Of a stretch of DNA of 64,000 bases, positions 17,769-28,600 are shown piece by piece. The position numbers were made by a program, and so were the translations under genes. The stretch is from Dyella_B sp036746095 (GTDB lineage: Bacteria > Pseudomonadota > Gammaproteobacteria > Xanthomonadales > Rhodanobacteraceae), in contig NZ_DAIOEU010000008.1 in NCBI RefSeq assembly GCF_036746095.1, forward strand, positions 57,361-121,360, in the 5' to 3' direction. Position 1 is the stretch's first letter; the number at the start of each line of letters is the position of its first letter. The notes beneath the pieces are model-generated. The model did no database searches. It was not told the DNA's origin and saw nothing but the letters and a program-made list of their open reading frames with translations.

Positions 17769-18032
17769 GAAAGCGCCGCAGGCAATGCTTCAAGTCGCGA
17801 AATGACGCGGCAAGGCGAAGATCAAAATGGATTCCCGCTTGCGCGGGAATGACGGCCCCGTGGCGAATACATCGATCCCTCAAGGTTGACCCTCCACCCC
17901 AGCCCTCTCCCCGGAGGGAAGAGGGAGCAAAAGCCCCCGCAAGCAACCTGTCACATAACCCCGTATAATCCACAGGTTAACCCTGACCAAAACCTGTGCG
18001 GCGGCCCTACAGCCCGCCCAAGCCTGGCACTC

Positions 18033-19865
18033 ATGTCCATCGAAAATCTGCGCAATATCGCCATCGTCGCCCACGTCGACCACGGCAAAACCACCCTCGT
18101 CGACCAGCTGCTGAAGCAGTCGGGCACCCTGTCCGAACGCACCGTGCTGGCCGAACGCGTGATGGACAGCAACGACCAGGAAAAAGAACGCGGCATCACC
18201 ATCCTGGCCAAGAACACCGCCATCACGTGGCGTGAAAACCGCATCAACATCGTCGACACCCCAGGCCACGCCGACTTCGGCGGCGAGGTGGAGCGCGTGC
18301 TGTCGATGGTGGACACCGTGCTGATCCTGGTCGACGCGATGGACGGCCCGATGCCGCAGACCCGCTTCGTCACGCAGAAGGCATTCGCGATGGGCTTCAA
18401 GCCGATCGTGGTGGTCAACAAGATCGACCGTCCGGGCGCCCGTCCGGAATGGGTCGTGGAGCAGGTGTGGGATCTGTTCGACCGCCTCGGCGCCACGCCG
18501 GAGCAGATGGAATTCCCGATCGTCTACGCCTCGGCGCTGAACGGCTACGCCTCGCTCGACCAGGACGCCCGCGAAGGCGACATGACGCCGCTGTACCAGG
18601 CCATCATGGACCACGCGCCGAAGCCGGAAGTGGATCCGGACGGTCCGTTCCAGATGCGCATCAGCCAGCTGGACTACAACAACTTCGTCGGCGTGATCGG
18701 CATCGGCCGCATCCAGCGCGGCACGCTGAAGAAGAACATGCCGGTGGCCGTGATCGACCGCCACGGCAAGAAGCGCCAGGGCAAGGTACTGCAGGTGCTC
18801 GGCTTCCTGGGCCTTGAGCGCATCGAGCAGGACAGCGCCGAAGCCGGCGACATCGTCGCCATCTCCGGCATCCAGGAACTCACCATTTCCGACACCGTGT
18901 GCGCGCTGGACAAGCCCGAAGCGCTGCCGGCCCTGACCGTCGACGAACCGACGATCAGCATGACCTTCCAGGTGAACAACTCGCCGTTCGCCGGCAACAA
19001 GGACCTTTCTGGCGGCAAGTTCCTCACCAGCCGTCAGCTGAAGGACCGCCTGGAGCGCGAGCAGGTGCACAACGTGGCGCTACGCGTGGAACAGGGCTCC
19101 GACGCCGACAAGTTCCTGGTCTCCGGCCGCGGCGAACTGCATCTGTCGGTGCTGATCGAGAACATGCGCCGCGAAGGCTATGAACTGGCCGTGTCGCGTC
19201 CGGAAGTGATCATCAAGGAAATCGATGGCCAGAAGATGGAGCCGTTCGAGCAGCTGGTGGTCGACGTGGAAGAAATCCACCAGGGCCCGGTGATGGAGCG
19301 CCTGGGCGTGCGCAAGGGCCAGCTGAAGAACATGGAACCGGACGGCAAGGGCCGCGTGCGCCTGGAATATATGATTCCGGCGCGCGGCCTGATCGGCTTC
19401 CAGAACCAGTTCAAGACCCTCACCCAGGGTTCGGGCCTGCTGTTCCACGTGTTCGACCATTACGGCCCGAAGGAAGAAGGCCAGATCGCCAAGCGCCTCA
19501 ACGGCGTGATGATCGCGAACGCCGGCGGCACCACGCCCGCCTATTCGCTGGGGCCGTTGCAGGAGCGCGGCAAGCTGTTCGCCGCCGAAGGCGACAACGT
19601 GTACGAAGGCCAGCTGGTCGGCATCCACGCCAAGGACAACGACCTCACCGTCAACGCGATCAAGCCCAAGCCGCTGACCAACATGCGTGCCTCGGGCAAG
19701 GACGATGCCATCCAGCTGACCCCGGCGACCAAGTTCTCGCTGGAACAGGCGCTGGACTTCATCGACGACGACGAGCTGGTCGAAGTGACGCCGAAGGAAA
19801 TCCGCCTGCGCAAGAAGCACCTGACCGAGAACGATCGCAAGAAGGCTTCGCGTAGTGCTGGTTGA
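18033..19865 (+). CDS. typA: Translational GTPase TypA/BipA
   Basis: 610 residues. G-domain motifs are complete: G1 in AHVDHGKTTLVD, the G2 region KERGITI, G3 in DTPGHADFGGEV and G4 NKIDRP. They are followed by domain II, the EF-G-like domains and the BipA-specific C-terminal domain with VDVEEIHQGPVMERLG and the terminal helix LRKKHLTENDRKKASR. It is a ribosome-associated GTPase active in stress and cold growth. The ATG at 18033 is set by the family N-terminus; the frame is open upstream to 17886 but that part is repeat sequence. No strong ribosome-binding site. Confidence 0.96.
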   Translation: MSIENLRNIAIVAHVDHGKTTLVDQLLKQSGTLSERTVLAERVMDSNDQEKERGITILAKNTAITWRENRINIVDTPGHADFGGEVERVLSMVDTVLILVDAMDGPMPQTRFVTQKAFAMGFKPIVVVNKIDRPGARPEWVVEQVWDLFDRLGATPEQMEFPIVYASALNGYASLDQDAREGDMTPLYQAIMDHAPKPEVDPDGPFQMRISQLDYNNFVGVIGIGRIQRGTLKKNMPVAVIDRHGKKRQGKVLQVLGFLGLERIEQDSAEAGDIVAISGIQELTISDTVCALDKPEALPALTVDEPTISMTFQVNNSPFAGNKDLSGGKFLTSRQLKDRLEREQVHNVALRVEQGSDADKFLVSGRGELHLSVLIENMRREGYELAVSRPEVIIKEIDGQKMEPFEQLVVDVEEIHQGPVMERLGVRKGQLKNMEPDGKGRVRLEYMIPARGLIGFQNQFKTLTQGSGLLFHVFDHYGPKEEGQIAKRLNGVMIANAGGTTPAYSLGPLQERGKLFAAEGDNVYEGQLVGIHAKDNDLTVNAIKPKPLTNMRASGKDDAIQLTPATKFSLEQALDFIDDDELVEVTPKEIRLRKKHLTENDRKKASRSAG

Positions 19866-19887
19866 CGGGAACGCGTGAATTGAATGG

Positions 19888-19913
19888 AAAAGCCGCCGCA
19901 AGGCGGCTTTTTT
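19888..19913 (+). terminator. Rho-independent terminator of typA
   Basis: AAAAGCCGCC, GCAA tetraloop, then GGCGGCTTTTTT, 22 bases after the typA stop. Confidence 0.9.
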
Positions 19914-20037
19914 ATGGCTTATCGAACCCGCCGCTGCCTCTGGGAGGGAGGCGAGTTCGGGCGCAAGCATAGCTTTGACACCTCGTCATTCACCCTGCAG
20001 CATCGCCACCGCACCCGGGCCTGTTTGTCACTGACTC

Positions 20038-21378
20038 ATGACCACAACGCCGAAACGCCATCGCAAGCTCCTGCCATGCCTGCTACTGGCAACGTTACCG
20101 CTGTGCTCGCACGCCGGCGATGCCCCGCTCTTCATTCCCCAATGGCTCGGCGCGCAATACACCTTCGTCGACCAGAACCAGTCGCGCGTGCACTCGCCCT
20201 ACGCGAGCCCGCTCAGCCTGAAACCAGACGGCTCCACGGCGCGCTCACATACTTTTGGCGCCTACTTCGGCATCGCCCTGCCCTGGCACTTCCAGTACTA
20301 CTGGGACGTGGAAATGTTCAAAGGCGAAGGCGTGAGCAACGCCACCGGAATGGGCGGACTCACCAACGGCGACATCATCCGCTCCGGTGTGTCCAGCCTG
20401 GGCAAGCGGCCCTACGTGGCGCGCAACTTTGTACGCTGGGTGCTGCCCTTGGGCGACGAAACGACCGACGTGCAGCGCGGCCAGGATCAGTTGCCCGGCC
20501 GCGAAGCGGTCAAGCACATCGAAGTGAAAATTGGCTTGATGGCCGCCAACGACGACTTCGACAAGAACCGCTACGCCAACGCCACGCGCACGCAGTTCAT
20601 GAACTGGTCGCTGTGGAACAACACGGCCTGGGATTTTGCCTCCGATACGCGCGGCTATACCGACGGCGTGATGATCGGCTGGATGATGAAGGGCTGGGCG
20701 CTGCGCTATGGCATCTATCGCATGCCGGTGGAAGCGAATGCACAGGCGCTGGTGAAATCACTCGGCGCATCGAGCGGACAGCAGCTTGAATTGACGTTGC
20801 AGCCGAAACCCGATGGCTGGGCGCTGCGTTTGCTCGGGTATTACGACAAGGGCAACTTTGGCTTTTACCAACAAGCCATCGAGATCGCCCAACTCACCGG
20901 GCAGGTGCCCGATATCCATGCCGATGACAAGCCTGGCCGGCACAAGTTCGGCTTCGGCATCAACGGCGAGCTGCCGGTTGCGGACAACGGCGACACCGGT
21001 TTCTTCATGCGTGCCGGGTGGAACGATGGCCATGCAGAATCCTTCGTCTTCACCGAGGTCGACCGTTTGCTCAGTGGCGGCTTTCAGTTATCCGGCGCGC
21101 ATTGGCATCGTTCGGATGACCGGCTTGGCGTAGGCATCGCCATCGACGGTATCTCGCGCGAGCATGCCCGGTATCTGCAGCTGGGCGGCCAGGGTTTTCT
21201 GCTCGGCGATGGTGGGCTGCGTTATGGGCCGGAGCAGATTGCCGAGGTGTATTACAGCATCGCGGTAGTCGATCACCTCACCATCAGCCCGGATCTGCAG
21301 TTCATCCGCAATCCTGGCTACAACCGCGATCGTGGGCCGGCGCGATTTGCGGGTTTGCGGGCGCACGTTCAATTTTGA
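20038..21378 (+). CDS. OprB family carbohydrate-selective porin
   Basis: 446 residues with a signal peptide (cleavage near SHAGDA), then the OprB pattern: an early QYTFVDQNQ segment, alternating aromatic beta strands, and a C-terminal strand ending in Phe (FAGLRAHVQF) as in outer-membrane barrels. The motif ISPDLQFIRNPGYNRDRGP close to the end is typical of OprB, which forms sugar-permeable channels. It converges on the GH35 gene, at the edge of the glycan-use locus. The substrate is not deducible. Confidence 0.82.
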   Translation: MTTTPKRHRKLLPCLLLATLPLCSHAGDAPLFIPQWLGAQYTFVDQNQSRVHSPYASPLSLKPDGSTARSHTFGAYFGIALPWHFQYYWDVEMFKGEGVSNATGMGGLTNGDIIRSGVSSLGKRPYVARNFVRWVLPLGDETTDVQRGQDQLPGREAVKHIEVKIGLMAANDDFDKNRYANATRTQFMNWSLWNNTAWDFASDTRGYTDGVMIGWMMKGWALRYGIYRMPVEANAQALVKSLGASSGQQLELTLQPKPDGWALRLLGYYDKGNFGFYQQAIEIAQLTGQVPDIHADDKPGRHKFGFGINGELPVADNGDTGFFMRAGWNDGHAESFVFTEVDRLLSGGFQLSGAHWHRSDDRLGVGIAIDGISREHARYLQLGGQGFLLGDGGLRYGPEQIAEVYYSIAVVDHLTISPDLQFIRNPGYNRDRGPARFAGLRAHVQF

Positions 21379-21412
21379 CGCCCGCGTTTAATGCATTACG
21401 TAAATCTTCCTA

Positions 21413-21442
21413 CCGTCATTCCGGCGAAGGCCGGAATGACGG
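21413..21442. repeat. Solo REP-like palindrome (CGTCATTCCGG type)
   Basis: A 30-bp near-perfect palindrome with half CCGTCATTCCGGC between the convergent OprB and GH35 genes. It is the same palindrome that caps both ends of the ~120-bp repeats, here alone. It may serve as a two-way transcript end. Confidence 0.8.
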
Positions 21443-21480
21443 TGAGGGGAATTGGCGCATCCAAGGTACGCCACCTATCC

Positions 21481-23352
21481 TCACAACCGATCGCTGCACC
21501 GGATCGCCGTCGGCATAACCTTGTGCATATCGAACACCAGCACTTCATTGCGCCCGCGCCATAGCCACGGACCCGGACAGAACAATCGCTGCTGCGGCCC
21601 GATGCGCCAATAGCGCCCCAGCAAATGGCCATTGATCCACACATAGCCTTTGTCCCAATCGCTCATGTCGATATAGCAATCGCCAACCTTGTCGAGCGTA
21701 AAGACCGCCTTGAAGAACATGCCCGGACGCAAGCGTGACGGCGAATCCGCACGCATCGGTGGCAAGCCGGCAATGTAAGTGTCGTCCAAGGGCAAGCTGT
21801 GCGCCTGCCAGCCGTGCAACTCCTCGCCATCCAGCGTGACCGCACCGACAATGCCTTTGAAGTCGTACATCGCCTGGCCATAGCCCACGTGGCCGAAGCT
21901 GTCGACAAGAACATCCACCACCGTACCGGCGCCGTTCGCCGGCGGTGGAATGTCGACGTAGTTCTTTACATGCAAGCCAGGTTTGTTCACGCGCGACACA
22001 TAATCCAGGTATTTGCCGTCGCTGAAGATCGTGCCGTAGTCGCGCAAACCTTCCATGTTGAGCATGCCACCGTTGAGCAGCGTCTTGCGGTACACCACCA
22101 TGCCCTGGTTCTGCGCAAACAGCATTTCATTCGGATCGGGCTTCTTCACCAGCCGCGACGGCAGCGGCAAGTTATCCCAGATCGACGCATAGGGCTGCGC
22201 GATCAACTCGGGGAAATGCGCCAGCGGCACCGGCGGCGGCAGCTCGGCCGGCGGATGCGGCAAATGCGCGGCGATGGTTTTGCGGAAAGCGTGGTAATCG
22301 CGCGTGGGATCGCCGCGTTCGTTGATCGGCGCGCCATAGTCGTAGCTGGTGATCACCGGCTCGAAATTGGCGTAGTCATTGCGCACATTGGCGCCGGCCG
22401 TGAAGCCGAAATTGGTGCCGCCGTGCACCATGTACATGTTGAAGGAGCGGCCTTGTTCCATCAGCTTGCGCAGCGTCGGCAGATAGTTGCCGTGCTGGAA
22501 CGTGAAATCACCCCAGTGCGTCAGCCAGCCGGGATAGCCTTCGCTCATCCATACCGGTGCATCCCCGGCGATATCCTGCGCAGCGGCGAAATCCGTATCG
22601 CCATCCAGCCCCAGCGCGGCACCGGGCACGTAGGTGCCGGCCTTCTGCAATTGGCCCAGGCCATCGGCAATCGAGAACGGGCCGTCGATCCCATGCGCCT
22701 GCCACATCGTGCGCAAGCGCAAGAGATACGCCGTGTTGTGTCCAAACGAGGCGTATTCGTTCTCGATCTGCACCATCAAAATCGGGCCGCCATTGTTTGC
22801 CATCAACGGTGCGATCTTCGGCCCTATCGCATCCATGTAGCGCTCCACCGCCTGCATGTAGCGTGCATCGTCCTTGGTGCGCACGCGGATGGAAGGGTCG
22901 CGCAGCAGGTAAGCCGGCAAGCCGCCCAGATCCCACTCGGCGCACACATATGGGCCGGGGCGCAGATACACCCACATGCCCTCCTCCTGGCACAGCTTGA
23001 GGAAACGCACGAAATCGCGGTTCTCGGTGCTGAAGTCCCACACGCCGGGTTCGCTTTCGAAGTAGTTCCACATCAGGCAGATCGCGATGGTGTTGAGGCC
23101 CATCGCCTTGGCCATGTGGATACGGTGCCGCCAGTAATCGTTGGGAATGCGCGCGGGATGCATCTCGCCGCTGCGGATCTGGAACGGCGCGCCATCGAGC
23201 AGGAAGTGCTGCCGGCTGAGTTCGAAGCGATGGGGTTTGCCGTCGGGTGTGGGTTCGATGGCGGGCTTGGCGGTGGTTTCCTGCGCGGCCAGCGGAAGTG
23301 CTGCTGCCAGCGGCGTCAGCACGGCGAATCGAAGAAAGTCGCGTCGTTGCAT
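21481..23352 (-). CDS. GH35 beta-galactosidase, probably Tat-exported
   Basis: 623 residues. The N-terminal MQRRDFLRFAVLTPLAAALP is a twin-arginine-type signal. The GH35 TIM barrel follows: IRSGEMHPARIPNDYW, LNTIAICLMWNYFE, LRPGPYVCAEWDLGGLP, the acid/base Glu in VQIENEYASFG, and the nucleophile-region MSEGYPGWLTHWGD. C-terminal beta domains contain the family jelly-roll ending GYVWINGHLLGRYW. It removes terminal beta-galactose. The ATG at 23352 has GAGGG six bases upstream. It is the last gene of an apparent TonB receptor-glycosidase-GH35 series. Confidence 0.92.
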   Translation of the reverse strand: MQRRDFLRFAVLTPLAAALPLAAQETTAKPAIEPTPDGKPHRFELSRQHFLLDGAPFQIRSGEMHPARIPNDYWRHRIHMAKAMGLNTIAICLMWNYFESEPGVWDFSTENRDFVRFLKLCQEEGMWVYLRPGPYVCAEWDLGGLPAYLLRDPSIRVRTKDDARYMQAVERYMDAIGPKIAPLMANNGGPILMVQIENEYASFGHNTAYLLRLRTMWQAHGIDGPFSIADGLGQLQKAGTYVPGAALGLDGDTDFAAAQDIAGDAPVWMSEGYPGWLTHWGDFTFQHGNYLPTLRKLMEQGRSFNMYMVHGGTNFGFTAGANVRNDYANFEPVITSYDYGAPINERGDPTRDYHAFRKTIAAHLPHPPAELPPPVPLAHFPELIAQPYASIWDNLPLPSRLVKKPDPNEMLFAQNQGMVVYRKTLLNGGMLNMEGLRDYGTIFSDGKYLDYVSRVNKPGLHVKNYVDIPPPANGAGTVVDVLVDSFGHVGYGQAMYDFKGIVGAVTLDGEELHGWQAHSLPLDDTYIAGLPPMRADSPSRLRPGMFFKAVFTLDKVGDCYIDMSDWDKGYVWINGHLLGRYWRIGPQQRLFCPGPWLWRGRNEVLVFDMHKVMPTAIRCSDRL

Positions 23353-23380
23353 GAATCCCTCGAAAAGAACAGCCGTCTCC

Positions 23381-23418
23381 ATGGCCGTCATTCCCGCGAA
23401 AGCGGGAATGACGGCCAT
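23381..23418. repeat. REP-like perfect inverted repeat between two glycosidase genes
   Basis: 17-bp perfect arms (ATGGCCGTCATTCCCGC and its complement) around a GAAA loop, in the 98-base gap between the clan GH-D gene and GH35. It is placed like intercistronic REP sequences that stabilise upstream mRNA. Confidence 0.8.
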
Positions 23419-23450
23419 GGGGTTACATGGCACAACCGCCGGAGGTTACC

Positions 23451-25454
23451 TCAAGGCGTCAGTTCAAGGGTCAATACTTCGAACGGCGCCAGCGTGACCG
23501 TGCTCACACGATCAGCATCCAACTGCGCCGGCACATCGCCACCACTCTTCCACACATCACGCACATGGAACAGGCGTGCCGCAGCTTTAGGCAATTCCAA
23601 CTGCCGCTGCAGATCGATCACCGCCGTCTGCGAACGTGCATCCGGATTGCGCAAAGTGATGATGGATTTCTCCGGCGACCACGCCGCCCAGCCGTACACA
23701 TCAAGCCGCCCCGGATCGCCGCCGATCCAGTGCGAATCGCGCAGCACGTCGGCATTGGCGCGCGACCACTTCGCCGCAGCAGCCAGCATGTCCCAGTCAT
23801 CCTTGCCCAGCAACGACGGCGTGATGTACATCTCCTGCAACTGCGTGCCGGTGGCGAAGTAGGAATGCACTTCGTTGGCAAAGTCATGCCCCGGATCGGT
23901 ATTCAAGCGCTTGTTCATCTGCGCATAGATGATGCCGTGGAGCATCAGCGAGTTGAGCGGAAACAGCGGCCCCTGGATCACGATGTTCTCGTAGGTCTGC
24001 TGGTCGCGATAAGTAATCCACTGCTCGCGCTCGGTACCCACGCCCGCATGCCAATCGTCTTCGCCGCCGCGCCAGATCGAATCGGCATAGCGCAGCCAGA
24101 ACGGCGAGGCCCACGTGCCGGTGGTCAAGTTGATGAAGGTATCGGGCTTGTCGGCGCGGATATCCTTGATCAGCTCGATCGCCGCGGCAAAATCGCTATC
24201 GAACGTACTGCCGGGGAACACGCTGTTCGCGTTGCCGGTGCCGTCGAACTTGAACTGGTTGATGCCGTCTTCGTTGAGCAGCTTCATCACCACGTCGTGG
24301 AAGCGCTGGTAGTACTTGGGCCCCGATAGCGCCAGGCCATCGTTGACGATTTCATAGCCGGCCGCTTTGCCATTCTTTACCCGTTCCTCTTTCGGCGTGC
24401 TGTACCCGCCCCATGGCGACAACCACATGCCCGGCGCGGCATCGTATCTGGCAGCGGCTTCCTTCAGCGGCACGAAGCCATGCGGGAAATCCTTGCTGAA
24501 GTTCCAGCTGCCGGAGCGATCGTCCCAGCCATCGTCGAACAGGAAGGAGTCGAGCTTCACGCCGCGCTTCACCGTCAGCTCCTGGCCGAAGGCGTTGATA
24601 CGATCCAGCGCTTCGGCTTCTGTGTATGGCGTGAAATAACCGATGTCGTACCAGGAGTTGTAATGCAGGAACGGCCGATACGGATGCGCCCGCTCGCGTT
24701 CCACATAAGTGGCGAAATCGCGGCGCAGCTGGCCATCGCGCACCGCGCCCACCACGGCGGAATACGTGATGGATTGCCCTTTGCGCAACGGCAGGCTGCG
24801 CGCCATCGACAGCATCACATGCTTGCCGCGCACTTCGCTGTCGGAGAGTGGATTTTCCAGGCCCATGTAGAGATTGCCTGCCACGACTGGCGAGCCCTTT
24901 ACCACGCCGTCCACTTCGGCGTGATCCATGCTGGAAGGTAGTAGCGAAACGCCGGTCAGCGGTTCATCCTGCTTCAGCGCAGTGATGACGATCTGCTCGC
25001 GCAGATAAGGTGAACCTTCCCGCTGGATAAGCAACCATTGCACGCGGAAACGATGATCTTCGTCACCGAACACGGCGCGGACGGCCTTGCCAGGTTGGCG
25101 ATCGGCAAGCGTGGAAGCTTTTGCATCGGCGGCTAAGACCTGTTCCGATGGCGGGACCAGCAGTTGCATATCGCCGGCCTTGATCGCTTGCTTGTTGGGC
25201 AGCATCAAGGCGAACAGTTCGTCGACCTTCAGCACTTGTCCATTGTCGCGGCCAGTGATGGTGATGGCGGAGAGCTTGCCGTCTGCTACTTGCCATTGCG
25301 CGTCGATGGCGGCGTTGCCGAAGCTGGCCTGGCCTTGGGTGATGGCGTAGGCGGGTGTGCCTGGGTTGAGGACGACGGTGTCGTTGGCGTGTGCACCTAG
25401 CCATATGCACGCCAGGCTCGCGGCCAATGCTTTTTTATAGTGGGTTCGATACAT
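23451..25454 (-). CDS. Secreted clan GH-D glycosidase (GH36/alpha-galactosidase-like)
   Basis: 667 residues with a signal peptide (MYRTHYKKALAASLACIWLG, cleavage near AHA-ND). After an N-terminal beta-sandwich comes a GH36/GH27-like barrel: HYNSWYDIGYFTPYTEAEA, LDSFLFDDGWDD, MWLSPWGGY, the likely nucleophile Asp in INQFKFDGTGN and the likely acid/base Asp in YADSIWRGGEDDW. This points to a retaining alpha-galactosidase or alpha-N-acetylgalactosaminidase type of activity; which one is open. The ATG at 25454 has GAGG six bases upstream, better than 25466. It lies between the TonB receptor and GH35 genes on the same strand. Confidence 0.75.
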   Translation of the reverse strand: MYRTHYKKALAASLACIWLGAHANDTVVLNPGTPAYAITQGQASFGNAAIDAQWQVADGKLSAITITGRDNGQVLKVDELFALMLPNKQAIKAGDMQLLVPPSEQVLAADAKASTLADRQPGKAVRAVFGDEDHRFRVQWLLIQREGSPYLREQIVITALKQDEPLTGVSLLPSSMDHAEVDGVVKGSPVVAGNLYMGLENPLSDSEVRGKHVMLSMARSLPLRKGQSITYSAVVGAVRDGQLRRDFATYVERERAHPYRPFLHYNSWYDIGYFTPYTEAEALDRINAFGQELTVKRGVKLDSFLFDDGWDDRSGSWNFSKDFPHGFVPLKEAAARYDAAPGMWLSPWGGYSTPKEERVKNGKAAGYEIVNDGLALSGPKYYQRFHDVVMKLLNEDGINQFKFDGTGNANSVFPGSTFDSDFAAAIELIKDIRADKPDTFINLTTGTWASPFWLRYADSIWRGGEDDWHAGVGTEREQWITYRDQQTYENIVIQGPLFPLNSLMLHGIIYAQMNKRLNTDPGHDFANEVHSYFATGTQLQEMYITPSLLGKDDWDMLAAAAKWSRANADVLRDSHWIGGDPGRLDVYGWAAWSPEKSIITLRNPDARSQTAVIDLQRQLELPKAAARLFHVRDVWKSGGDVPAQLDADRVSTVTLAPFEVLTLELTP

Positions 25455-25495
25455 GCAATGCCTCATGTCTACGCTGATCTCGAATCATGCCTCAC

Positions 25496-25614
25496 CGTCA
25501 TTCCGGCGAAGGCCGGAATCCAGTAAAGAATGGCGTGCGCAGCACACGACATAAAGATTTTGAGTGCTGCGCACAACGTATTTGAACTGGATTCCGGCGT
25601 TCGCCGGAATGACG
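25496..25614. repeat. ~120-bp double-palindrome repeat, copy A
   Basis: CGTCATTCCGGCGAAGGCCG at the left is mirrored by a CGGCGTTCGCCGGAATGACG end. Inside, CCAGT/ACTGG and GTGCGCAGCAC/GTGCTGCGCAC pair again, so the whole unit is a long imperfect hairpin. It fills the gap between the TonB receptor and the glycosidase gene. Confidence 0.85.
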
Positions 25615-25618
25615 AACC

Positions 25619-28600
25619 TCAAAACCTCTGCTGATACCGCATATACACAAACCTCCCCAGGTCATACGACGAATTGAAATCAAACGGCGTATCCCCGCTC
25701 GCATAGCCGCCATACACGTTCGGACTCACGCGATTGAAAATATCGTTCGCACCCAGCGAAAGGGTCGCATTCCACGGCGCGTTCCAATACACCTGCACGT
25801 CGTTGAAGGTCACTGAGGGAACCTGCGTCTGCGGCATTACGCCCACGCCCGGCGCGTAATAGTCCGGCAAGGTACACGGGAAAGCCGTGATACCCAACGA
25901 CGGATCGAATGCACAATTGGACTTGTACGGCGAAAAATAGCGTGCCGTCCAGCTGGCGCCAAAGTTGTGCCAGCTCCAACTCAACGTCACGTTGCCGCGT
26001 AGCCGCCATGCGCTGTAGAAGTTCTGCGTGTTGCCAGCCATGTAGACGACGTTGGAACCCACCGTCGGCAGCATGTTGAACTCGGTAAGATAGGTGCCGT
26101 TCATACCCAGCTTGAAGTCGCCGAAGCGCGTCTGCGGGAAGCGGTAATTGGCCGAGAAATCGTAGCCGCGCTCTTTCATCCAGCCCGCGTTCGTTTCCAG
26201 GTTCAGCAGGTCGATGATCTGCCCTGTAGCCGGATCGCGCTGGAACTGGCCGCAGGCGGAGGTGATGCTGTACTGGTAGCAATCGGCCAAGAGTTGGTCA
26301 TTGCTGATGCCGGTGATCAGGTTGCGGATGTTGTATGCCCACCAGTCGACGGTGGCATCGAAGCCGGGCAGCCACGACGGGCTGTAGACCAGGCCGATGT
26401 CGCCGTTGTACGAGGTTTCCGGCCGCAGCTTCGGGTTGCCGCCGGTCCAGTTGGTACTCGGCATGTAGCCGGAGCCGCTCGGTGTGTTGATGGGAACACC
26501 GGTGTTGTCGGTTTGGCGGAAATCCGCCGCCACGCCTGGAATACCACCGAAGCCGGTCAGGCAGCGCTGCGCCACCACCGGACTTTGACCGTACGCGGAA
26601 GAGCCGTACACCGCATCGCAAGGATCGGTGAACGTGCCGGCCGGATAGCGCCCCTGGTAAAGATCGTTGACGGTCGGCGCGCGGAAACCCGTGCCATAGC
26701 TGGCACGCAACAGCACGTCATTGATCGGCTTCCAGGTCAGCTTGAACGAGCTGTTGGTGGTGCTGCCGAAGTTGCTGTAGCGCGAATAGCGCGTGGCGAC
26801 GTCCAGGCTCAGGCTTTGCGCGCCGGGCAAGTCTTTCAGCAGTGGCGCGTTGATTTCCGCATACGCCTCGTTGAGGTTGTAGGCACCGCTGTTCGGCGCC
26901 ACGCCACCATCGGTGGATGCGCCCGTATAGGCAAACGCATCGGGGCTGTCGTAACCGGATTCGTCACGATGCTGCACACCGGTGGAGAACGTCAGGTCGC
27001 CGCCCGGCAGCGCGAACAGATTGCCGCCGAAGTCGGCCACCCATGCGCGTTCGTTGCTGCCGTAATGCTCGACGCTATCGATCGCGATGTAGTTGAGCAT
27101 CTGCGGCGTCAGTGGCGCCAGCGGATTCATCGGCACGCAACCGGCAATCACGTGCGCCGGCGTACCGCACACCACCGTGCCGTCCTGCAGGAACGACGGC
27201 CCCAGGCCGTTGGCGACATTGACCAGGTTGAAATACCCCGTGCGCACGTTCACGCCGCTGATCTTGCTGTCATACATGTAGACGTCCCAATTGAAATCGT
27301 GCGTGCCGAGACTGAACACACCATCCACGCCAAAGCTGTATCGGTAATTCTTGGGATCGTTGTAGCTGCGATAGCTGTCGTCGGCGATGCGCTGGGCGAT
27401 GCTGAGATCCTTCACGCCATACACCGGGTTGTAATAGCTGTATTGGGACAGCAGCGAAGGAAAGGCGCCGTGCCCGCCTATGCCGGAATAGAACAGCGGC
27501 ACACCGGACTTGGCGTACTCGTAGTCGGCGTTGTAGCCGTAGTTGAACTTGAAGGTGATGTTGTCGGTGACCTTGTAGTGCGCGTCCAGATACAGGTTCT
27601 TGGTGCGGTCGGCCGTCAGCACCATCGTGCGGCGAGCGTTGTTGTTGTTGTAGGTCTGGTCGCCGGGGTTGACGATATCGCCATCAGCTCCATAGGTGGG
27701 GCCGACATAGCTGTGGTAATCGGCAGGATTCATCGGATTGCCGCCAGGGTTGAGCACCAACCTGCCGCCACCGGCGAACGAAGCCGGCGCATTGCGGATT
27801 TGCGGTTGCGTGTCGTAAGAACTCAACCCGTAATACGGATGCCGCGCGGTATACGGGTACGCCGAGAACGGCCGATCATCCGCCCAAACCGGGCTTTGGT
27901 TTTGATACGACAGACTGAGCACGACGCCGAATTTGTCGGTGCTCTTGCCGAGCGTGACGCTGCTCTGCGTCTGGCGGCCGTCGCCGTGCGGCACGTACTC
28001 GCCGTTATAGGTATCGAGCTGCACGCCGTTGAAGTTTTTCTTGGTAATGATGTTCACCACGCCGGCAATCGCGTCCGACCCGTACACCGCCGAAGCACCG
28101 GTGGCGAGCACATCGATGTGATCGACGATGGCCGTGGGAATCACGTTGATATTGGTATAGCCGCCATGCGCGGCACCAATACGCTGACCATCCACCAGCA
28201 CCAGCGTGCGCATTGCACCCAGGCCACGCAGGTCGATAAAGGCGCCGCCCTGGTTCGGGCCCAGATCGCCCGGCGCGCTGCGGCTCAGATCCGGTGGTGA
28301 CATGGAAGAAACGTTCTGCAATAACTGGCCGACGGTGGCGAAGCCTTGTTTCTGAATGTCTGCCGCACTGATCGTCACCACCGGTTGCGCGTCTGCCACG
28401 TCCACGCTGGGGATGTTGGAACCCGTCACCGTGACGGCCTGCAAACTCACCGGCTTCCTGGTCGTTGCCTGGTCGGCATCATTATGACTGGAGGTAGTTT
28501 GTGCGCTGGCATATCCAGCCAGAGACAAACCCGCCAGCACCATCGTTATTTGCAAGGCCAAGGCTTTTTTGCGGCAAGCCGGGGCCGTTGTGCCGCGCGT

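Larger units (their letters stand above)
17493..18032. other. Gene-free stretch packed with palindromes
   Basis: 540 bases before typA without a credible gene. It contains the palindromes listed separately at 17530-17616 and 17644-17768, an ATTCCCGC/GCGGGAAT hairpin at 17831-17850, and a C-rich CCCTCTCCCC-type segment near 17900. The typA promoter must lie toward its right end. Open frames here (for example one running through the TTACTTTCTTTTACCCCGGGCA segment) are repeat-derived and not accepted as genes. Confidence 0.6.

Noticed and set aside
21799..23862. Long plus-strand open frame opposite the GH35 gene
   Set aside because: Antisense shadow covering a complete GH35 enzyme and a REP palindrome; composition typical of GC-rich antisense frames.
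26294..28300. Long open frame on the plus strand opposite the TonB-receptor gene
   Set aside because: It is a mirror of the high-GC coding strand: rich in Arg/Ala/His, no recognisable domain, and the opposite strand encodes a full TonB receptor.
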